Source: Prorocentrum cordatum (lineage: Eukaryota; Sar; Dinophyceae; Prorocentrales; Prorocentraceae). Taken from it: DNA of 64,000 bases. The stretch lies in the NCBI GenBank assembly GCA_963575745.1, contig CAUYUJ010001425.1, positions 170,902-234,901 on the forward strand. The letters are read 5' to 3'. Made by a program: the position numbers and the translations under genes. A model generated the notes under the pieces. That model searched no databases. It worked only from the letters and a program-made list of their open reading frames with translations, and had not been told where the DNA came from. Positions 58,118 to 64,000 of the stretch are shown here, in pieces (position 1 is the first letter of the stretch; every line of letters starts with the position of its first letter).

Positions 58118-58125
58118 GATGTATG

Positions 58126-58786
58126 TTACTGGGTCGGGTGGACACCGTCGATGTCCGCGCCATAGTTTATGATGTCAGGTGGTACCCTCATGGCGAGTGT
58201 CCTCGCGAGGCCGCCTAAGCCGCGTTGTATGGGGGCTGCTTGGGCTTGTGGTGTCATGCGTCCACTCGTGACGTTTAGCCACGCGTTGACTTCATATACG
58301 TACTCGCGAAAAGGTACGTTGCCTTGAGGGCCCCAGTATGGGCCATGCGTTTGCCCATCGGTGCTATTATCTCCTCGGCGCATGTGTCCGATTGCCGCTC
58401 CCAGCGCAAACCATATAACGGCGACGATAACCAACCCTAGGCTGTGGAGGTATGGGTGGTTATCGGGCGCGTTGCCGCGCTGGGGCGGGGATAGTGGCGC
58501 CTTGTCAAGTCTACGAGGCGCTTTATCTTGCGGGTTTCCCCGCCTGCGCTTCATGTGCTGCGCTTTCGGCTCGTTGCCGAGCGGTTGGTGGTTGCGTAGT
58601 GATGAAGCGTATATGGTACCAATGTTGTTGTCTAGACGTCGTGCCTCTCGTGTTGCTTCTTGCTCTCGAACTGATCCTCGTAAATGTTGGTGGAGTGGTG
58701 GCGCAGGGTAGAGAGTGGTCAGGAGGATCGTGCCCGGTAGCGTGAGGATAAGAAGAGCAAGAGATGACCACGCGAAGGTGCGGCCA
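58126..58786 (-). pseudogene. Gag N-terminal part with two hydrophobic segments
   Basis: Minus frame open from within the LTR (a Met at 58824 lies in the LTR, so the true start is uncertain) to 58126. Hydrophobic stretches LALLILTLPGTILLTTLY and LGLVIVAVIWFALGAAIG could span a membrane, unusual ahead of Gag. Then YVYEVNAWLNVTSGRMTPQA and RGLGGLARTLAMRVPPDIIN match the start of dinoflagellate copia Gag. The stop at 58126 results from a one-base loss: the next frame supplies the expected DPVTY continuation. Hairpins lie at 58569-58582, 58530-58543 and 58467-58480. Confidence 0.6.
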
Positions 58787-58798
58787 GGTCCGCTACCA
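58787..58798 (-). other. primer-binding site (initiator-Met-like tRNA)
   Basis: Sense strand TGGTAGCGGACC starts 4 nt after the 5' LTR end (TTTCA-GACT). It is complementary to a tRNA 3' end ...GGTCCGCTACCA. The T-A before CCA implies the A1-U72 pair characteristic of eukaryotic initiator tRNA-Met, the usual copia primer. No dinoflagellate tRNA was compared. Confidence 0.6.
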
Positions 58799-58802
58799 AG
58801 TC

Positions 58803-59006
58803 TGAAATAACTCTGGTGGGTCATATTGCATCAAATTCCATGTCGAAGGAATACGATATGGGGTGTGGATGGATAAGATAAGAGAAGATCGATGTATCGG
58901 TCTTTCCAGCACATAGCGAATACCAAGTCACGTATCCGGGCTGATAGGGCGCGCGTGCCTTGAGCCATAAGGCAGCGACGCGCAGGCTACACACCGATTA
59001 TTACCC
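58803..59006 (-). repeat. 5' LTR of the copia-like element
   Basis: Direct repeat of 41071-41278. The sense 5' end is diverged (GGGTAATAATCGG where the other copy reads TGTTATAGATATTCGG); the 3' end reads TTATTTCA. The segment from 58803 to 58984 aligns without gaps. Confidence 0.85.
58959..58973 (-). other. spliced-leader-like segment in the 5' LTR
   Basis: Same 15-mer as at 41227-41241, about 35 nt into the sense strand of the LTR. Confidence 0.35.
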
Positions 59007-59011
59007 TTAAA

Positions 59012-59640
59012 GTTCCTGGCGAGGTCCTCCGCGCCGCCGCCCGCCAGGAGCCCGATGGGGTCCCAAAAGTACGCGGGGCCCTATCGTCGCAAATATGGAG
59101 GCGCGGCCGCGACCCCGCGCGGCCCGGCGCCAGCCGGCGAGCTTTCCGAGCCACCATCCGCGGCGAGGCCAGCGGGGCCCAGCCAACGGGGCCCCGCATG
59201 CCCAGCCCGCCCTCGCGCGCGGGCAGCGGGGGGCCGCGCGACGCGCCCTGTCGCCCCAGGCGGGGACAGCCTCGCCGTCGTGGAAGACCCTGCCGATGGT
59301 CGCCATCGTGGCCAGACGACTTCCGGCGATTCCAGCCGCCAGTTTCTTCCGCTCGTCCTCGGCGCCGTGGGCGCCGACACGCGCAAGCCGAAGTCATCCG
59401 CCGCGGCGGCGGCCGCGGGGGCCGCGGCACAGGCGCAGGCCACAGCGGCCGCCGCAGCGGCAGCCGCGACGGCAGCTGCCGCGGAGAGGGCAGCAGCCGC
59501 GGTCGCCGCGCCAGAGGCGCCGGTTGCCGAGCCGGCGGCCGCCGCGGCCGCGGCGGCGGGCGAGACGGCGGCGGCGGCCGCCACAGGAGCGCCAACGGCC
59601 TGGCCCACGCTGGCCGCGCCACTCACTGCAGACTCAAATT
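59012..59640 (-). pseudogene. light-harvesting chlorophyll a/c-binding protein (LHC), upstream remnant
   Basis: Minus strand, in order: a poly-Ala region, ADDFGLRVSAPTAP (LHC: AGDFGFK.LTS.DP), then after a frame change DERKKLAAGIAGSRLATMAT and IGRVFHDGEAVPAWGDRA (LHC: KKLAAE.ANGRLAMMAIIGMFFQDG.TGSAWGDWA). Another shift gives YFWDPIGLLAGGG and EDLARNFK (LHC: GFWDPLGL...ENFK). The next expected residues, RRR.TELKHGR, are found on the far side of the retroelement at 41068. The chlorophyll-ligand helix residues are partly kept (the Glu of ELANGR is lost in this copy). The GC content is much higher than in the retroelement. On the plus strand this region reads as an Ala-rich frame, an artefact. 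Confidence 0.7.
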
Positions 59641-60235
59641 AGACCTCGCCATCCCTGGGGGGCAGCGATCTGCGAAACTGTCGCCACTTTCGAGGGCTGC
59701 TGAGGGGCCCAGCACAGTGGGTACTCAAAGCAGACTCAGATTCGACCTCGCCATCCCTGGGGGGCTGCGATCTGTAAACTGTCGCCACTTTCGAGGCATG
59801 CTGGGGGGCGGCCCAGCACAGTGGGTACCCACCGCAGACTCCGATTCGACCTCGCCATCCCTGGGGGGCTGCGATCTGTGAAACTGTCGCAATTTCCGAG
59901 GCCTGCTGAAAGGCCCAGCGCAGTGGGTACTCACCGCAAACTCAAATGGGACCTCGCCATCCCTGGGGGGCTGCGATCTGTGGAGCTGTCGCCACTTTCG
60001 AAGGCTGCTGAAGGGGCCCAGCACAGTGGGTACCCACACGCAGATTCAAACTAGACGTCGCCATCCCTGGGGGGCTGCGATCTGTGGAACTGTCGCCACT
60101 TTCGAGGCCTGCTGGGGGGCCCAGCACAGTGACGCCACACGCAGATTCAAACTAGACCTCGCCATCCCTGGGGGGCTGCGATCTACGAAACTGTCGCCAC
60201 TTTCGAGGCCCGGTTGCGGGGCCCAGCACAGTGAC
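59641..60235 (-). repeat. 101-bp satellite array, inverted, first block
   Basis: About six units of the 27.7-31.1 kb satellite in reverse orientation: CTCGCCATCCCTGGGGGGCT, GCGATCTG, AAACTGTCGCCACTTTCGAG, GCTGCTG, with a variant arm GGCCCAGCACAGTGGGTAC. It begins immediately after the LHC remnant. Confidence 0.95.
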
Positions 60236-60239
60236 GCCT

Positions 60240-60435
60240 CCCAAATAGCTTACACATCAAGTCGATAGTCCATACAAGTTTCGGCCAACTCTTCGTTTCC
60301 ATTGATACACATGGGTTGGGTACGTCACAGGGAAATTGTTTCCCAACCCTCCTGCGTTGGGTTCTCGTTTTGAATAGAGCACTGCTCGCGCGAACCTTCC
60401 TTCCTTCCTTCCCGTCCCTCTCTCCCCCCCCTGCC
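60240..60435 (-). repeat. satellite-associated flank repeat, copy 4 (inverted)
   Basis: Holds TAGCTTACACATCAA, TTTCGGCCAACTC, GGGTTGGGTACGTCAC, AACCCTCCT and CGTTTTGAATAGAGCACTGC: the reverse complement of elements of the 29565-29790 copy. Confidence 0.7.
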
Positions 60436-61945
60436 TTTGACCTCGCCGTCCCTGGGGGGCTGCGATCTGCTAAGCTGCCGTCACTTCCGAGGGTTGCCGG
60501 GGAGGCCAGCAGACTAGAGGGCACCCACCGCGGATCCAAACGGGACCTCGCCGTCCCTGGGGGGCTGCGATCTGCGGAGCTGTCGCCACTTTGAAGGTTG
60601 CTGGGGAGGCCAGCAGAAAGGGCACCCACCGCTGATCCAAACGGGACCTCGCCGTCCCTGGGGGGCTGCGATCTGTGAAACTGTCGCCACTTTCGAGGGC
60701 TGCTGGGGAGGCCAGCAGAGAAGGCACCCACCGCGGACCCAAACGGGACCTCCCCGTCCCTGGGGGGCTGAGATCCGCGAAACTGTCGCCACATTCGGGA
60801 GCTGCTGGTGGGCCCTGCGGAGTGAGGCGCCGCGCGGACCTGAGCGGGACCTCGCCGTCCCTGGGGGGCTGCGATATGCGAAACTGTCGCCACTTTCGAA
60901 GGCTGTTGGCGGGTCCTGCGGGGCGAGGCACCGCGCGGACCTGAGCGGGACCTCGCCGCCCCTGGGGGGCAGCGATATGCGAAACTGTCGCCACTTTCGA
61001 GGGCTGCTAGTGGGTCCTGCAGAGCGGAGCACCGCGCGGACCTGAGCGGGACCTCGCCGTCCCTGGGGGGCTGCGAACTGCGAAACTGTCGCCGCTTTCG
61101 AGGGCTGCTGAGGGGTCCTGCATAGCGAAGCACCGCGCGGACATGAGCGGGACCTCGCCGTCCCTGGGGGGCTGCGATCTGCGAAACTGTCGCCGCTTTC
61201 GAGGGCTGCTGAGGGGCACAGCACAGTGGGTACTCACCGCAAACTCAAATGCTACCTCGCCATCCTTTGGGGGCTGTGATCTGTGAAACTGTCGCCATTT
61301 TCGAGGGCTGCTGATCGGGCCCAGCACAGTGGGTACTCACCGCAGACTCGAATTAAACCTCGCCATCCCTGGGGGGCTGCGATCCGTGAAACTGTCGCCA
61401 CTTTCGAGGGCTGCTGAGGGGCACAGCACAGTGGGCACTCACCGCAGACTTAGACTAGACCTTGCCAGCCCTGGGGGGCTGCGATCTGTGAAACTGTCGC
61501 CATTTTCGACGGCTGCTGAGGGGCACAGCACAGTCGGTACTCACCGCAGACCCAGATTAGACCTCGCCATCCTTGGGGAGCTGCGATCTGTGAAACTGTC
61601 GTCACTTTCGAGGGCTGCTGAGGGGCACAGCACAGTGGGTACTCACCGCAGACCCAGATTAGACCTTGCCGTCCTTGGGGGGCTGCGATCTGTGAAACTG
61701 TCGTCACTTTCGAGGCCTGCTGAGGGGTCCTGCAGAGCGAGGCACCGCGCGGACATGAGCGGGACCTCGCCGCCCCTGGGGGGCTGCGATCTGTGAAGCT
61801 GTCGCCACTCTCGAGGCCTGCTGAGGGGCACAGCACAATGGGCACTCACCGCAGACTCAAATTAGACCTCGCCATCCCTGGGGGGCTGCGATATGTGAAA
61901 CGGTCGCCACTTTCGAGGGCTGCTGAGGGGCACAGCACAGTGGAC
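60436..61945 (-). repeat. 101-bp satellite array, inverted, second block
   Basis: About 15 units. Those at 60800-61200 and around 61730-61770 have the same variable arm as the first array (GCACCGCGCGGAC.TGAGCGG); the others carry the CACAGCACAGTGGGTACTC arm. The two unit types therefore alternate in blocks. Confidence 0.95.
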
Positions 61946-62059
61946 TTCCCGCACGTGTTTCTATTGCTCTTCGTTCCCGACTCCCCATGTCCTCTTCGAG
62001 CCTGTAGTTGTCGCCCCTCGTTCTTGTATGTTTCTCCTGCGCACCATGCCATAGGCGCG

Positions 62060-62185
62060 TGTCCCAAGTAGCTTACATATCAAACAACGGATCCTGCAAT
62101 TTGATTATCCATACAAGTTTCGGCCAACTCCTCGTTTCCCATGGTACAAATGGGTTGGGTACGTCACAAGGTTTTTTTACCAGGG
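62060..62185 (-). repeat. satellite-associated flank repeat, copy 5 (inverted)
   Basis: TAGCTTACATATCAA, CATACAAGTTTCGGCCAACT, CCTCGTTTCCCATGG and GGGTTGGGTACGTCAC, close to 60240-60435. Confidence 0.7.
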
Positions 62186-63424
62186 AACCTCAGGGGTAAC
62201 GATCCCGGCCCCCCTGGGATAGTGTAAACTCATATTTAGGATGGACATGTGGTCATAATCATGATTGATTTACATACCCGAATGGGGGGCGGATAACGCC
62301 AGGGGGGTAGAGTCTATTCTTCTTTTTTTGAACAGGAGAATCTGCCTGGTACAAAATACGTGGTGCAATCAACGTGGTGCAATCTACGCCGTTCAATATA
62401 TGTTGCAAAAACTGTTTGGGACATTGTACATGGTGCAATATATGTGGTGCGATTCACCTTGTCGAACTCGACCTTGTCAACTCCACTGCTCGCGCAATCA
62501 TCCCACCCACCCACCCGCATTCTGATCTTCAAATCCAATGCGGCGGCGATTGCGGTGATTGCTTGGCGTTGGCTGGAACATCCGTGCAGCCACGCTAAGG
62601 CGCGCAGGCTCGCGAACAAAGCGGCCAGCTTGTCTGGCGCGACAGACGCGGCCGCGGTGGCGCTGACCCGTGCGGAGTTCTCATCGCGTCTCGCGGGCCG
62701 CGACGTCGACAACGGCAGGCATGATGGTGATAGTAGCAGTGCTGGTGACGTGACCATGACGACGGCAAGGCCAATGACGGAGCCGATGCTGATCACACCG
62801 AGGACGATAATGGCGTCAACGTGTCTGCAAACTGGACGGATTTCGACATGCGAACGCGGCCGACGCACGCGAGCGGCCCGCATGGTATTATTTGACCAGG
62901 ATCGTCTCCCCCCAGCACGCGCGCAAAGGCGTTCGAATGCGTTCGACATGCGCGCGCGAGAGCCTGTTTGGTCGCAGTTGATGGACATGATGATCCACCT
63001 GCGGTGTCTGCTGAATTCGTGCACGCGCAGACTTGAAGTGAAAGCTGAAAGCCATGTTTGGGGACCATGTTTAAATGGTTTCCATACCCTCGATGTTGAC
63101 ATCCATACGAAACCTAAGGTTATGGAAACAAATCGGAATGCGCGCGACGACGCGCGCGTCTGCATTCCGTCCCGTATTTCGCAAACAAATCCATGATGCA
63201 AGCGGATGGTTTCTGACAGCCGAATGTGCGCGCATAAATGGCGGGGGCTTGCCTAGGTGGGCTGACAGGATTTATGTTCAGAACGAACGACGGGGCAGAA
63301 TCGTATGTAAACTGCACATCTCCAGAGTGTATCGACAATCCAGGGGGAGATACCAATTCCTTTTTTTGAGGAAGAGAATACAGGATGTGCAACAGATGGT
63401 GTGCATTCAATGTGGCGCACACAA
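62186..63424. other. no gene seen
   Basis: Contains loose repeats of TGGTGCAAT at 62345-62455. A 278-codon plus frame (62360-63196) and a 295-codon minus frame (63201-62314) overlap almost completely and neither carries a motif I recognise. Confidence 0.35.
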
Positions 63425-63640
63425 GTTGGCAACGACGAGGTGGCGACGGGGCGGCGACGCTGGCAACATAGCCGCCAAACCACATAGGCCAAGGCGACGG
63501 GCGGCGACGGGGCGGCGACGGCGACAACATAGCCGCCACACCGGCACACAGATCCAGACGACGGGCGGCGACGAGGCGGCGACGGGGCGGCGACGGCGAT
63601 AGCATAGCCCCCAGACCGCCACACAGGTCCAGCTCCTGAG
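63425..63640 (+). repeat. tandem repeat of about 70 bp, three copies
   Basis: Units contain GGCGACGGGGCGGCGACG, then ACATAGCC and CCGCCACACCGG or similar, followed by GGCGACGG-GC again. Confidence 0.85.
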
Positions 63641-64000
63641 AAAAGATGAAGATAAAACCCCAAGTGCAAGCACTGTTTGGTGAATCAACTGTCGGAGGTT
63701 CGTGCTGATTTCTTGGATCGGCGCTGGGCCCCCCTCACTGGAGCGCAGAGCGCGCCAAGGGCGGCGCTGAAGGCGCCGCCATGGGGCTCCAGCGCAGATC
63801 CGGGGAATCCGCGCCCGACCTCCGAAGTTCTCTATTTATGTGATTCTCTCTTCCCCGATCCCCGCCTCGCTGGCGGGAGGCCCCGCCCTGCGCTCCCCCG
63901 CGGCGGGACGGGGCGGGGCCTGGCGCACGATGCCGGAGCGCACGGCCCCGTGCGCGCACGAGGCGACGGCGGCCTGGATGGAGCGGGGCTCGAAGGCGGG
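63641..64000. other. no gene seen
   Basis: GC-rich, with nothing recognised up to the window end. Confidence 0.4.

Larger units (their letters stand above)
41602..58582 (-). repeat. family of 14-nt GNRA-type tetraloop hairpins, about 24 perfect copies
   Basis: Sense-strand form GC-NN-G / tetraloop / C-NN-GC. Perfect copies (plus coordinates): 41602-41615, 44322-44335, 44989-45002, 46323-46336, 47621-47634, 47880-47893, 49039-49052, 49574-49587, 49607-49620, 50177-50190, 50768-50781, 51178-51191, 51681-51694, 52475-52488, 53726-53739, 54561-54574, 54636-54649, 55290-55303, 57140-57153, 57605-57618, 57688-57701, 58467-58480, 58530-58543, 58569-58582. Loops are GAAA or GCAA, once GAGA and once AAAA. 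Stem middles NN include TC, AG, GT, AC, GG, GA, TG, CC, CG. Stem-intact copies with other loops: 53078-53091, 50258-50271. G-U copies: 42898-42911, 48506-48519, 51380-51393. Decayed: 49640-49653, 53159-53172, 54346-54359. Most are read as (R/Q/L)GN-x-P. None was seen in the tandem-repeat block 55549-56885 or outside the element. Confidence 0.9.
41071..59006 (-). mobile_element. copia-like LTR retrotransposon, 17.9 kb, decayed
   Basis: Two direct repeats of about 205 bp bound a minus-strand interior. It contains a primer-binding site next to the right (5') LTR, Gag with a zinc knuckle, aspartic protease, integrase, reverse transcriptase and RNase H in Ty1/copia order (integrase before reverse transcriptase). 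Extra modules lie between Gag and protease and between protease and integrase. At least five in-frame stops and about ten frameshifts make this copy non-autonomous as it stands. A block of unrelated tandem repeats (55549-56885) sits within the Gag-to-pol part. LTR core identity is about 94% by hand alignment (about 11 differences in 187 aligned bases), so it is not recent. No clean 5-bp target duplication is visible. Confidence 0.85.

Noticed and set aside
41066-59011. A 5-bp target-site duplication around the copia element
   Set aside because: The flanking five bases (GAGTC on the left, TTAAA on the right) do not match; either it has decayed or the LTR ends are misplaced by a few bases.
59055-59642. 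An Ala-rich 195-codon plus-strand frame
   Set aside because: It is the antisense of the LHC remnant and its poly-Ala tract; LHC motifs on the minus strand explain the region better.

Overview
The window looks like nuclear DNA of a dinoflagellate, a photosynthetic one by its light-harvesting gene. It is GC-rich and gene-poor, crowded with trinucleotide and longer tandem arrays. It carries decayed non-LTR and Ty1/copia retroelements, and remnants of a chlorophyll a/c-binding light-harvesting (LHC) gene of repeated units. These calls come from reading protein motifs by eye; no database search was run. I found no intact cellular gene. Nearly every recognisable coding stretch is broken by stops or frameshifts.

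Layout, left to right. 1-4.8 kb: degenerate minisatellites, CCT, CGAAC and ATC arrays, and a fragment of a LINE RNase H domain (1693-2298, +). 4.8-16 kb: mostly unrecognised sequence, interrupted at 11.6-12.8 kb by a 12-bp minisatellite that reads Gly-Val-Gly-Ala on one strand and Ala-Pro-Thr-Pro on the other. 16-21 kb: simple repeats, short tandem arrays and two copies of a dispersed palindromic repeat. 21.9-27.2 kb: a dead LINE on the minus strand (coiled-coil ORF1, endonuclease, reverse transcriptase, C-terminal zinc motif). 27.7-31.1 kb: a 101-bp satellite array. 31-41 kb: a small inverted-repeat (MITE-like) element at 32.0 kb, more dispersed repeats, a roughly 750-bp ATC array and long-unit tandem repeats. 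41.07-59.01 kb: a 17.9-kb copia-like LTR element on the minus strand. 59.6-61.9 kb: the 101-bp satellite again, in opposite orientation. 62-64 kb: unassigned sequence and one short tandem array.

The copia element is the most informative part. It has short LTRs (about 205 bp, roughly 94% identical over their aligned core) and a primer-binding site that fits an initiator-Met-like tRNA. In sense order it encodes Gag with a CCHC knuckle, an unrecognised acidic module, a Tpt1/KptA-type RNA 2'-phosphotransferase domain, a RING-H2 finger, an aspartic protease, unrecognised modules including a methyltransferase-like remnant, integrase, reverse transcriptase and RNase H. Scattered along it are about 24 perfect 14-nt hairpins. 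In the sense RNA each is a 5-bp stem of form GC-NN-G closing a tetraloop, mostly GNRA. Ten different, fully compensated stem sequences occur. The hairpins lie in more than one reading frame and once outside coding sequence, which suggests a nucleic-acid-level element. The LTR element sits between two parts of the LHC gene: the FWDPIGL region lies upstream of it and the RRRQTELKH helix resumes directly downstream.
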